Of a stretch of DNA of 36,222 bases, positions 21,601 through 30,425 are shown piece after piece. The notes beneath the pieces were generated by a model. That model was not told the DNA's origin. It saw nothing but the letters and a program-made list of their open reading frames with translations, and did not search any database. Source of the stretch: Chara braunii (Eukaryota; Streptophyta; Charophyceae; Charales; Characeae). The stretch spans positions 51,066 through 87,287 of the forward strand of contig BFEA01000046.1 in assembly GCA_003427395.1 (NCBI GenBank), written 5' to 3'. Each line of letters opens with the position of its first letter. Within the stretch, counting starts at the first letter, position 1. A program made the position numbers and the translations under genes.

Positions 21601-21780
21601 GGCCAGAGAAAAGGAAAAATGGTTTGGTATCCTTTTCCTTGTCTGAGAAGTTGAGGAGACTCCTCACTCAAACCGGAGAAAGAAGGCAGAGTTTGGTATC
21701 TCCTGAGTCACGTGAGAAGTTGAAGAGAAGTCTCGCCTAGGCCAGAAAGCAGAAAAGAGGGTTTGGTATGCTCTACCTTC
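21601..21780. repeat. Degenerate tandem repeat, about 67-bp unit, about 2.6 copies
   Basis: Each unit has a GCCAGA/CCGGAGA start, an A/G-rich run, GTTTGGTAT, and then TGAGAAGTTGA-GAGA-CTC. The third copy is partial. Units have diverged by substitutions and small indels. Confidence 0.65.
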
Positions 21781-22435
21781 AGCATGGCAGACTGAACAAA
21801 TACTAAAGTAGTAATATCAGACTGATGATGTTTTGATCTTTTCAACTGAGGTGGAAATCAAGGTAACTTTTCCTTGCTGTACAGTTCAAGGTGAGGACAG
21901 ACCTCATAATGATAAGAAGCCAGAATCAACTGCAAGCAAAAAAAATAGAAATATATTTCTTCTTAAATTTATTTGGTGGCCGACAAGCGGCCTGGTCCAC
22001 AAGGAACCGGCGTCCCTGGCCTAAGGAAGCCAAACTCTCAGGCCTGGGACGCTATGAAGTGGACTGGATTGAGAATTTTGTGAGCCAAAAATCGGATTCA
22101 AAAGGCTGAAAAGAAGTCGCGCTTATATAAGACATAAAAGACAGCCATNAGTTCAAGCTGGAAAAGGAAGAGAAGAAANAAGATGNTGAAGAGAACACAN
22201 TGACTNGGATGATGGGGTGATGAGNCAGTACATGGAACNGAGGGAGGCGGAGCGNGCACTANAGCCTTGCTTACGGCAGGGGTGGAAGGANCTCNGGGGA
22301 TATAAGGAGGNGAAGAGGCGTTGGGTNTACCATANCGCGCGTCNAATTTCTTGCGAAGTAACTCCATCCTGTCAGGAGACGGAGTTCTCTCGTACCACCC
22401 TCCTAACGAGTAGCGAGGGTATGGCCTTAAACGGC
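21781..22435. other. Unannotated stretch with scattered ambiguous bases
   Basis: Single N characters are scattered between 22149 and 22343, marking unresolved positions and not a gap. No gene is supported; frames crossing it contain undefined residues. Confidence 0.6.
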
Positions 22436-22538
22436 CGTAGCCTCGCAGTTCCTCCTCTTCCTCCTCTTCTGAGCTATAGTCGCGTCGTAGCCTCGTGGTT
22501 CCTCCTCTTCCTCCTCTTCTGAGCTATAGTCGCGTCGT
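22436..22538. repeat. 50-bp tandem repeat, two copies
   Basis: Copies at 22436-22485 and 22486-22535 start CGTAGCCTCG and end TATAGTCGCGT, differing at two positions. The unit holds CTCCTCTTC runs that read as poly-Glu on the minus strand. Since 50 is not a multiple of three, the duplication shifts frame, which argues against a conserved coding role. Confidence 0.85.
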
Positions 22539-22713
22539 GCCCTAGCCGGCGGATCTTCTTTGGCTTCACCTGCCCTACCACCTCTTTCTCTACCCTGTCC
22601 ACGCCACGCTTCAGGCATGGTGTAGAAAAGAGAAATGGGCCACCAACGGTTAACGACAGCTTGAATTTTCAGACCTGAATAAATTGAAGTGCGCTTCAAA
22701 TGTTAAAATTAGT

Positions 22714-22893
22714 GTTTTTTTTTCAGGTAATTTTGCATCTGAATATGGCCATTTTGCTTCGCATGTTTGGGTCCTCTGAAACATACCGTTTTCATATTTT
22801 ATAGAATGCTTAAAAGCTGAAATTTGAGCTTTTAACTTTTTTCAGGTAATTTTGCATCTGAATATGGCCATTTTGCATGTTTGGGTCCTCTGA
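22714..22893. repeat. 119-bp-spaced duplication (TTTCAGGTAATTTTGCATCT core)
   Basis: The block beginning TTTCAGGTAATTTTGCATCT and continuing GAATATGGCCATTTTGC occurs at 22721 and again at 22840. Both are followed by GCATGTTTGGGTCCTCTGAAAC. An insertion of four bases (TTCG) distinguishes the first copy. Confidence 0.8.
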
Positions 22894-22920
22894 AACCCTG
22901 GTCTGAAACTAGGGTTTCAG
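22890..22920. other. Perfect 10-bp inverted repeat (hairpin)
   Basis: CTGAAACCCT at 22890-22899 is the exact reverse complement of AGGGTTTCAG at 22911-22920, with an 11-base loop. The downstream arm recurs near 23374 and 23600 as part of the 226-bp repeat. Confidence 0.8.
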
Positions 22921-23331
22921 TTTATCACAGTGACTTTCACGTTGGAATATTCCGTGCTGATTGGTGAGGGTTTTTAAATGATGAAGATTTGAAGCTGTTT
23001 GAGACGTTCGACCACTTCAGACTGAGGAAGCAGCTGAACAACTTCAGGTTGAGGAAGCAACTGGACAACAAAAGTTAAAAGCTCGAATTGAAGTGTGTTT
23101 CAAAGCTGAAAAATATGGTGTGATACATCAACTTCAGGTTGGTTCAGATGGTTCTGCCACTTAAGGTTGAGGAAGGAGCTCAACAACTTTCAGACAGTTC
23201 AACTGAATGTAGAATACATAAACCTCTGAAACCAGTGTCAAACAGTTCACGTTCATTCAGAAGCTTCAGACGAATAAGTGGGTTTGAAATTGAAAAACTC
23301 TGAATGAGGCTGAAGTGTCTGAGTCATTTGA

Positions 23332-23770
23332 AATTTGAGCTTTTAACTTTTGGTGGTCCTCCGAAACTAGGGTTTCAGTTTATCGCAGTGGCTTTCACGT
23401 AATGAAAGTAGAATATGAGGAACTCTGGTTGATGAAGCAGTTTCAGTTTGATGCTTGATATGTGGATGGGGAGCAGCTGAAACATCTTTCAGATGGTTAA
23501 GCCACTTCAAGTTGATTAAGTTTCTGATTGATACTGGAAATGAAAACAGGGTTCAAAAATTTGAGCTTTTAACTTTTGGTGGTTCTCTGAAACTAGGGTT
23601 TCAGTTTATCACAGTGGCTTTCACATAATGAAAGCAGAACATGAAAAAGTCTCGTTGATGTAGCAATTTCAGTTTGATGCTTGATATGTGGATGGGGAGC
23701 AGCTGAAACCTCTTTCAGACTGTTCAGCCACTTCAAGTTGATGAAGAAGTTTCAAATTGATGCTGGAGAT
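23332..23770. repeat. 226-bp tandem repeat, about two copies
   Basis: Units begin with AATTTGAGCTTTTAACTTTT at 23332 and 23558. They share GGTGG-CCT-GAAACTAGGGTTTCAG, TTTATC-CAGTGGCTTTCAC and TTTGATGCTTGATATGTGGA followed by TGGGGAGCAGCTGAAAC. A fragment of the unit start also lies at 22821. Divergence is modest. No ORF is conserved between units. Confidence 0.8.
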
Positions 23771-23889
23771 GTAAATAGGGTCTGTTGAAACGTCTTTCAG
23801 ATGGTTCAGCCACTTCAGGTTGAGAGAGTAGTTTCAGATTGATGCTTGACATGTACACGGGGTCAGCTGAACCGCTTCCAGACGGTTCA

Positions 23890-24305
23890 GAAATTCGAGC
23901 TTTGATTCACCACCTTCAGTTTGTTTGTGGGTCCCAGACATGGGGATGTCTGAAACCGCCTTCAGGCGATTCAGCCACTTCAGGATACTACACCACTTTC
24001 AAATTGTCTATGGCTACATACAGGGGGTTGTCTGAAACCGCCTTCAGGCGGTTCAGCCACTTCAGGTTACTACACCGCTTTCAGATTGTCTATGGCCTTA
24101 TACATGGGGTTGTGTGAAACCGCCTTCAGTCGGTTCAGCCACTTCAGGTTACTACACCACTTTCAGATTGGGTCCACACATGGGGTTGCCTGAAACCGCC
24201 TTTAGGCGGTTCAACCACTTCAGGTTGATTCACTTTCAGATTGTCTGTGGGTCCACTTTCAGATTGTCTTTAGGTCCATACATTGGGTTGCCTGAAACCG
24301 CCTGT
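23890..24305. repeat. Array of 76-82-bp units, each with a hairpin
   Basis: TGAAACCGCCT occurs at 23951, 24033, 24115, 24191 and 24293. Each of the first four is followed by TCAGGCGGTTCAG-like sequence, forming the inverted repeat ACCGCCT-TC-AGGCGGT, then CCACTTCAGG and a CTTTCA(A/G)ATTGTCT-TGG block. The 24033 and 24191 hairpins are perfect in the 7-bp arms. After 24304 the array turns round (see the adjacent palindrome), so a reversed copy follows. Confidence 0.75.
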
Positions 24306-24314
24306 TTCAGGCAA
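24288..24314. other. Perfect 11-bp palindrome at the inversion point of the array
   Basis: TTGCCTGAAAC (24288-24298), a five-base loop, then GTTTCAGGCAA (24304-24314). Beyond it, GGCAACCCCATGTGTGGACC at about 24320-24339 and onward to GATTTGAAAGTGGTGAATCA is a reverse-complement copy of the array unit, so this is the centre of a head-to-head inversion of roughly 75-bp arms. Confidence 0.8.
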
Positions 24315-24368
24315 GTTGAGGCAACCCCATGTGTGGACCCAAAGGCGATTTGAAAGTGGTGAATCAAG

Positions 24369-24503
24369 AATCATGCAGTCCAATACACAGCGGACAATCA
24401 TGCAGTACAATACACAGCGGACAATCATGCAGTCTAATTCAAAGCAGACAATCATGCAGTCCAATACATAGCAGACAATCATGCAGTCTAATACACAACA
24501 GTT
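24369..24503. repeat. 27-bp minisatellite, five copies
   Basis: Units start at 24369, 24396, 24423, 24450 and 24477 with AATCATGCAGTCCAATACAC, followed by AGCGGAC, with a few substitutions. Being nine codons, it yields a periodic MQSNTQRTI-like peptide in one frame, but no gene context is evident. There are no spacers between units, so it is not a CRISPR array. Confidence 0.9.
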
Positions 24504-25072
24504 AAATATGGAGAAGGGGAACCTTTAAGGGCAATGTTTAAATGTCCTATGGGTACAGAGTAGGAATTTCGAGCATGAAACTTCAAAATTTGCTTGATCA
24601 TCATAAACCTTTGTCTACTTGAGTGTGTTCACTATGTCTATCACTCTACCCGTCTCACAGAAGATATATCACACCATACTTCCACTTTGTTTGTTACCTC
24701 TCGTCACACGTTTTTGGTTAAAAAAAAAAACAAAATCAAACACCACACAAAAATCTTAACTGATTAAAAAACAAAGAGAGAGAGAGAGAGCGACAAGAGA
24801 TGAGGATAGGAAAGTTTGAAAGGGAAGGAGGAAGAGAAACAGAAGGATGGGAGAGTAGGGGAAGTTATTACTGCTAGCAAGCTGGACACTTTCTCTTCAA
24901 TAGAGGATAATTCAACCCTCTTGCTTCAGGTAATCAGTCTCAACTCTCAAGATTGTACACTGTCGTAGCCGAAGTCCACTTTAATCTTAGTCTCAGTTTT
25001 TCATACTATACTTTTGTAGAGACTTTCTCAAAAAGAGTGAATTCATACAATCGTAGAAACAACTGACTTACC
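24504..25072. other. A-rich intergenic stretch with a partial repeat unit
   Basis: This contains an A10 run at 24721-24730, a (GA)n tract near 24776-24790, and at about 24865-24900 a diverged fragment (ATTACTGCTAGCAAGCTGGA followed by CACTTTCTCTT) of the 360-bp unit that is tandemly repeated just downstream. No gene was seen. Confidence 0.55.
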
Positions 25073-25187
25073 AAAAAAAAAAAAAAAAAAAATCTGCATC
25101 AGAAGTCAACGAGCTTCTCACCACTACGACTCACAGCCTTGCAGTATATCTTCTACACCTATTCTCAGGCATGAAGACAGTTACGCA

Positions 25188-25223
25188 TACACACACACAC
25201 AAAGAGAGAGAGAGAGAGAGAGA
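25188..25223. repeat. Compound (CA)n(GA)n microsatellite, unit 1
   Basis: A CA run passes directly into a GA run, in the first copy of the 360-bp repeat. Confidence 0.95.
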
Positions 25224-25537
25224 GTTGGATGACATAAAAGGAGTGTATTACTGGAGCAAGGAGAGTATCCCAGTACCCTTGAATCATTTATTACTGCTAG
25301 CAAGTTGGATGCTTTCTCTTGAATAGATGAGGAATGTGTCCAAGGAAGGGCTGTTGAGGATTGGACAGAAGGAATAGTCTGATCATGTAATACCTGTAAT
25401 GCATGAAGAAGCACTGGCTTTCCAAAAAATAAAATAAAAAAATCTGCATCAGAAGTCCCCGAGCTTCTCACCACTACGACTCACAGCCTTGCAGTCTATC
25501 TTCTGCACCTATTCTCAGGCATGAAGACAGTTACCCC

Positions 25538-25539
<2 letters not shown>

Positions 25540-25574
<35 letters not shown>
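25540..25574. repeat. (CA)n microsatellite, unit 2
   Basis: A CA run preceded by a C7 run, in the same position of the repeat unit as the other two microsatellites. Here the GA part is nearly absent. Confidence 0.95.
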
Positions 25575-25577
<3 letters not shown>

Positions 25578-25584
25578 TGAATGA

Positions 25585-25792
25585 NNNNNNNNNNNNNNNN
25601 NNNNNNNNNNNNNNNNNNNNNNNNNNNNNNNNNNNNNNNNNNNNNNNNNNNNNNNNNNNNNNNNNNNNNNNNNNNNNNNNNNNNNNNNNNNNNNNNNNNN
25701 NNNNNNNNNNNNNNNNNNNNNNNNNNNNNNNNNNNNNNNNNNNNNNNNNNNNNNNNNNNNNNNNNNNNNNNNNNNNNNNNNNNNNNNNNNNN
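25585..25792. other. Assembly gap (208 N)
   Basis: A continuous run of N. It begins just after GAGTTGAATGA and ends at an A run, so it replaces exactly the second half of the middle 360-bp unit. Confidence 0.99.
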
Positions 25793-25902
25793 AAAAAAAA
25801 AAAAAAAAAAAATCTGCATCAGAAGTCAATGAGCTTCTCACCACTACGACTCACAGCCTTGCATTACATCTACTGCACCTATTCTCAGGCATGGAGACAG
25901 TT

Positions 25903-25904
<2 letters not shown>

Positions 25905-25974
<70 letters not shown>
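25905..25974. repeat. Compound (CA)n(GA)n microsatellite, unit 3
   Basis: The longest of the three microsatellites in the array, CA then GA, about 70 bases. Confidence 0.95.
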
Positions 25975-25976
<2 letters not shown>

Positions 25977-26006
25977 GGATGACAAGTATCACTGCATAGG
26001 AGTGTA

Positions 26007-26288
26007 TTACTGGAGCAAGGAGAGTATCCCTGTACCCTCTAGCAAGTTGGATGCTTTCTCTTGAATACACGAGGAATGTGTCCAAGGAAGGGCTGATGAG
26101 GATTGCACGGAAGGAATAGTCTGATCATGTAATACATGTAATGCATGAAGAACTTCAGGTGAGGGAAGCTCTGTAAACTGTGAATAGTCATAGTGACCTC
26201 TCGCTTTCATCGCAGAGAAGGGCTCCAGTGCGAGCATGTACACGACTGTTAGCATGAGCAGCGCCAGACGATAAAGATAGATTGCCAA
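26007..26288 (-). other. Exon-like open segment partly duplicated in the tandem repeat
   Basis: The minus strand is open for 93 codons. Its second half (LHALHVLHDQTIPSVQSSSA then LPWTHSSCIQEKASNLL) recurs almost unchanged on the minus strand at about 25270-25410 in the first repeat unit (LHALQVLHDQTIPSVQSSTA). The first half (FTELPSPE and upstream) is unique. The near-identity at protein level mostly reflects recent DNA duplication. Whether this was ever an exon is unknown; I name no function. Confidence 0.3.
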
Positions 26289-26632
26289 ATCATTCGATGA
26301 ATCACCTCATAATTGATGTGCGCAAGAACCCGTATACAACCTTCCTTAAAGGCATCCTGGTACCCAGGTAATACATGAATCCATCGGGGGTTCCACAAAG
26401 CAGCAAGACAACCTGCAGTGTTCTTCCTAAGGCACCAATGGATGTGCAAACCCATCGTTTGAATCCAGCTGACGCAGAAAGCCTTCCTCGAGAGCTTGTG
26501 ATTACCCATGCAAATAGTCGTTGTAGGCACAACATGGAAGGTTGAAAGGCGAAGGTCGGAATGGGTGCCAACGAAGTCGAGAGCATGCTTCACAACATCA
26601 ACAGACTCCTCTTTGCCCTCTCGCATATCCAT
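26249..26632 (-). other. Possible exon of unrecognised minus-strand gene
   Basis: A 127-codon open segment on the minus strand, with RLSTFHVVPTTTICMGNHKL then SRKAFCVSWIQTMGLHIHWC. It is rich in Cys, Trp and His, does not look low-complexity, and has mixed hydrophobic helices. No family was recognised. It is grouped with the next segment only because strand and spacing would fit a multi-exon gene. An unselected open frame of this length is also possible. Confidence 0.25.
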
Positions 26633-26711
26633 TACAGATGCAACAATCGAGATGATCAGTTATCATCCTCCCTCCCACCCTGCCTCTGTCCTGATGCCAT
26701 GGAACGAACCT

Positions 26712-26748
26712 GCTATTCACTCTGGTGTAAGCTATTCACTCTGGTGTA
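26712..26748. repeat. 19-bp tandem duplication
   Basis: GCTATTCACTCTGGTGTA occurs twice, at 26712 and 26731. It is a recent-looking local duplication between the two exon-like segments. Confidence 0.85.
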
Positions 26749-26768
26749 CATAATGTAGAAGCTGAGCA

Positions 26769-27488
26769 TCATTCTCCATCTGGGTCATGGACAAAAAAAA
26801 TCCCCAGGACCAAGTGCTGACGTGATGCCGTTAGGAGCCTGCTGATGAGGTCCGAGAACGTAAAGTGGCGGCAGACAATTGGAAGCCACATCAGTAGTCC
26901 GAAATAGTTGCGGCGAAGTAAATTGACGACTGCAATCAACAAGCTCGAGTGATCCATATTAATTGCCAAGAGACATAAGAGTGGAAGTGCTCTCAAGCCG
27001 TTGAGAATGACCTCGGCACATGCATCGGTTGCATCCATTCCACAGTCCATGGCATTCTTGTGCACTCTGTTATTCTCTCCATTTCCTGAGTTCCCCGTCA
27101 ACAAATGCAAATGCTCGGGCACTAGTAGGAAGCTAGATAGCAATGGGATCACTGACTCCTCCTCTCTCTCCTGAAGATGCCTTGGCTGGCCGCATGTACT
27201 TTCAACCCAAGTACAAACTGTTTTCACAACCTGAGCACACAACGAAAATCCAGCAGCATCAATGTTTCCCCTTTGCCTAGTTGGCATGGGCCCCTTCCCC
27301 TTGGTATTATTAACTTTGTCGTTGTTTGGCTGCATAATTGTCAATCTAATTCCTTTTTGGATCCTTCTCATCATTGGGCACCATAATCCAAGGAACACAA
27401 CCAGCAATCTAGTTCGTGGTGCAGTGATGGACTCAAGGTAGATATGACAATCCGTTGCAGACCCTATTGCTCGAAAAGTATGCTCCAA
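26769..27488 (-). other. Possible exon(s) of an unrecognised host gene
   Basis: The minus strand is open for 240 codons, the longest non-repetitive open frame outside the mobile elements. No ATG marks the start, and the frame extends a few codons further to a TGA near 27505. It contains YLESITAPRTRLLVVFLGLW early, a polar middle, and then Leu-rich helices (LLSSFLLVPEHLHLLTG, then LRALPLLCLLAINMDHSSLL and LLRRNYFGLLMWLPIVC). This could be an alpha-helical repeat protein, but I cannot name a family. No splice sites were confirmed. It lies directly left of the Penelope-like element insertion. Confidence 0.35.
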
Positions 27489-27549
27489 TGCTTTCCATAG
27501 TCAGGAATAGAGTATGCAATATCTTTCGACTGCCTCAAGTGAGAGTGAA

Positions 27550-27567
27550 TTAGATAGAGATCGAGAT
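27550..27567. repeat. Left copy of a candidate target duplication
   Basis: TTAGATAGAGATCGAGAT matches TTAGATCGAGATCGAGAT at 34174-34191 at 17 of 18 positions, bracketing the Penelope-like element. The DNA between this copy and the pseudo-LTR (27568-27666) is A/G-rich. Simple GA-rich sequence makes chance similarity possible. Confidence 0.35.
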
Positions 27568-27666
27568 AAAAAAAGAAAAAAAGTAAGAGTGGGAGGGAGA
27601 CAAAGAGAAACTAGAGAAAAGAGATGAGAGACAGAAACAGAGCGAGAGAGAGAATCACATAATCAC

Positions 27667-28681
27667 AGAATCACAGAAGGCGGTCCATACAGAGAAAAAA
27701 AAGAAGAATCAGAAGAAGAAAGACGAAGACGAAGATGAAGTCGAAGAAGAAATAAAAGGAGGAAAACAGCCCGATATCTCACACGCAATAAAAAGTTTGT
27801 ACTCATTCCCACGAAAAATCACCATGAAGCATAGTACGCGTTGCCCCGACGTGTTTCGCTGCCAGCGTGCACGGCAGACTCTTCAGGGGGCTTCCCAGAG
27901 AGTACAAATCTCGTACTAGTGTGTATAGATACGTGCTCCTCCTCCTTTATACAGTTCTTGCAGACTGCCCTGTACGTGTCTTCACTATCCTATCCCCACC
28001 TTCGCCATGTTCATCACTTCACTCTTTACTACGTACAGATCACGATCCCTTCCCCTTACTCCCATTGGCCGGTATGTGCTCCCACGCCCTGCAATCCAGA
28101 CCCTCCCCGCTCCCCCTTTCTGCCTCCTGTCGCTTCCATCTTCCTTTCCGACGCCAACCTTTTCCTTCCTCGTTCTTGGTCTACGTTCTCTTTCCAAATC
28201 CGGCTACCCTCAAAGCGCCTGCTATGGCGGAGGCGCCTTCAGGACTGGAAAACCCAGCGCCACATACTATGGTTACTCCTCCTCCGGTACGCTACTGGTT
28301 CGAGATCGATTACGACATATACAGGGTCTGAGAAACCCAGCGCTGATTTTCAAAACTGTTCGCGGTCTCCCGGCCACCTTGGGACATCCTAATAGTGTAC
28401 AGCTCCTTAAAGGAAACAGCGCAAAAATGAGAAAACGAAAAGAAAAGAAAAGCCCATTGAAAAAGAAAAAAGAAAAAAGAACCGAAAAACGAAGTACAAT
28501 GCACGAGAGAAAAAAACAAGCTAAAACTTTTGACTACTCGCCGGGCTGACCCCACCCCTTCTCGGTTTGGCTGCTTGTCAACAAAACTCCCCTTACGAGC
28601 CCGCTTATTAACCCTCGGGGGACAAAAACTGATACACAGCCCATGTTCTGCCATGCATACTGCCACACCCTACTCCACACC
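27667..28681 (-). repeat. Downstream pseudo-LTR of the Penelope-like element (left copy)
   Basis: A direct repeat of the segment at 33016-34032, about 1,015 bases, nearly identical with scattered substitutions and small indels (for example CTCCTCCGG versus TGCACTTCCTTCGG around 28275/33628). Both begin AGAATCACAGAAGGCGG and end CTACTCCACACC. In transcription direction this is the 3' copy. The last part of the RT reading frame (28681 down to 28534) lies in it, as is common for pseudo-LTRs of Penelope-like elements. Confidence 0.9.
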
Positions 28682-29505
28682 GGCGTGCTGCAATCATAAC
28701 AGCTGTGAGCGATGGTTGCTTCGTCAGATGTGGACAACCTCATAGCCCGGATCATGCTATTGAACAGTGTCATCTTCTTCGTAGATTTCTTCGAATACGA
28801 CTCGTAGTCTTGCATGGACTGAATCCTCAGCCGTCCATGGTCCGCCAAGTACTGCTGATTCCGGGTCTTTGGAAACACATGGATGACGGTCTTCGCTGTG
28901 GATTCAATCATCACCTTGGCTCCCAAAAATTCAAAGCAATTCCCTCCATCTTTTCTTACCAGAATCAGACTATCATCGTAGCATTCCTCAAACCTCATGA
29001 ACAACCTTTCTGCCCGGCCACATGTCCCTCTACCCCCTCCCTCGATGCCAATGAACACCGCCACATCATCAATGATCCTTATCCCTCTCACGAACCTCGC
29101 TTCCCTCCCAAGACTGCATAAAAATTCCGCTTCTGCTCGGGCACATACTAAACATGCGAGTGCAGGGCTTGAGTTCCTACCCATGGGAATCCCAAACTCT
29201 TGCTTCAAAATCTGCCCCGCACATTTGACGTACGTATTAGTAAGCTCGAAAGTGACTGCTGCTACTATCAACCGAAAATTTAAGAGAACAAACCCCTCAG
29301 TCTTCCAATTGTTTCTAGCCATCATGCACATCCTTCCTCTCTGACTTACTCTCACGCCAACCATTCCCTTCTGCTGATGTACATCGCTCACCCATCTAAC
29401 CGCGATAATGCTGCCATGTGACAGTTTTGAAAACATGTCTTTTATATCATAACTTCTCGCCACAATCCCATCTCCTCCTTCTGCCAGCTCCTCCTGAATC
29501 TCCCC
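28534..29505 (-). pseudogene. Reverse transcriptase palm and thumb of the Penelope-like element
   Basis: This is in the same frame as the preceding RT fingers segment, after a TGA at 29506-29508. Motif A is YDIKDMF (Asp codon near 29446-29448). Motif B is GIPMGRNSSPALA (about 29155-29193). The catalytic motif C reads RIIDDVAVF near 29050-29076; its two Asp are intact, but the usual Tyr/Phe two positions before them is Ile. A C-terminal helical region follows (KKMTLFNSMIRAMRLSTSDE), compatible with a thumb. RT of this family copies element RNA at a nicked target and is the closest relative of telomerase RT. The ORF ends at TGA 28534-28536, inside the left pseudo-LTR. Confidence 0.75.
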
Positions 29506-29508
29506 TCA

Positions 29509-29919
29509 CCGCTTTCGCAGATCATCGGTCGATCGCAAATCGAAGTGCCTGTCATTCATCATACTAAACAGCATGAACCTAACCACCCTCCCTATCCTTG
29601 AACCTGCCAGCCTTGCAGGATCCTTGGTGGCAGGTGAAATCGGCCTCCACCGGTTGACATCCTTATCTTTCGGCAACACATACCCTTTCCCGATTTCGCC
29701 TGCCTTCCCCCATACTGCAATAGATCGCAGTCCTGCCCTCTCATATTTCCTCTTCATTTCCTTAACTACATCTTCTTCTGTCGTCTCAACAGGTAGGAAA
29801 CCAGGATTCCAGTTAAATGTCATCTTGCAAGCATGTAAATACAAAACCGGACTAATAATCAAAGTAGCTCCAGGATTCCTGTCAATCGGAACAGCTACCA
29901 ACCTTTGAATGCTGCTGGC
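29509..29919 (-). pseudogene. Reverse transcriptase fingers of the Penelope-like element
   Basis: The frame reopens after a TAG at 29920-29922. VAVPIDRNPGATLIISPVLY is followed by GKGYVLPKDKDVNRWRPISP and ARLAGSRIGRVVRF, corresponding to RT motifs 1 and 2 (the Arg-Pro-Ile after a Lys/Asp-rich turn). It ends at TGA 29506-29508 and continues in frame into the palm. A single-nucleotide origin of each stop is plausible. These two stops alone would prevent a full-length RT. Confidence 0.7.
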
Positions 29920-29922
29920 CTA

Positions 29923-30425
29923 CCTCCTCACCTCCAACACGGTCATATCCCGATGCTCACTCCTCCTCACGTACTTCAGACATGCGTCGACCTTCACTCT
30001 ATCTATCCACACACCTTTTCCCTTACTCCAGGGCTTGGCTGTCTCTCTGATACTGTCAGCTAGTACATCACTCGTCACGATATCGCGACACGTAATATTC
30101 TTCGAATTCTTCACGAAGTTCGGTGCATCTGGAATATCATCCAATCTTACTTTCACGTGACCCTGTGTTCTATCCCATCTGCTTTCTGCACACACGCATA
30201 CCGCCTCTGATGCCTCTGCACTCAACCGATGACTGTGTATGATCTGTCCCACCGTCAGATGCTTCTTATACACCACCCTCGTTCTATGAGTCACATACAC
30301 CCGCAGATGTGGATCCTGGATACAGCTTCCAACAGCCTTCGCTGCTAACTCCATAATCGTCGACGAGCACACATTAGTAGAGTACGGTACCCTTACGATT
30401 GGTCTCCTCCGAACCTCTCTCCCGT
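29923..30425 (-). pseudogene. CxC linker between nuclease and RT of the Penelope-like element
   Basis: This frame, shared with the RT, takes over from the nuclease frame around 30395-30425 through a one-base shift. It reads RRPIVRVPYSTNVCSST, then HLRVYVTHRTRVVYKKHLTV GQIIHSHR, then AVCVCAESRW. The Cys-Val-Cys at 30190-30198 is the expected CxC signature linking an N-terminal GIY-YIG domain to RT in Naiad/Chlamys elements. The segment ends LKYVRRSEHRDMTVLEVRR at a TAG. Presence of CxC in the correct position is the best single discriminator from canonical Penelope elements. Confidence 0.75.

Larger units (their letters stand above)
25073..26154. repeat. About 360-bp tandem repeat, three units, one interrupted by a gap
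   Basis: Each unit starts with an A-rich run, ATCTGCATCAGAAGTC and GAGCTTCTCACCACTACGAC, then GGCATG-AGACAGTTAC and a CA microsatellite, continued in the first and last units by a GA tract. It then runs GTTGGATGACA, GGAGTGTATTACTGGAGCAA, GTTGGATGCTTTCTCTTGAA and GATCATGTAATAC-TGTAATG CATGAAG. Units begin near 25073, 25425 and 25793. Unit lengths differ by only a few bases. The minus strand of the last third carries an exon-like open segment present in the first and third units. Confidence 0.85.

Noticed and set aside
22427-22699. Minus-strand ORF with poly-Glu and Arg-rich ends
   Set aside because: The duplicated 50-bp unit shifts frame, so the acidic run is a by-product of a CTC-rich repeat.
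24369-24503. CRISPR-like array
   Set aside because: The 27-bp units are directly contiguous with no spacers, and the context is eukaryotic.
25496-25999. Long open frames across the N run
   Set aside because: They consist mainly of undefined residues and microsatellite-encoded dipeptides.
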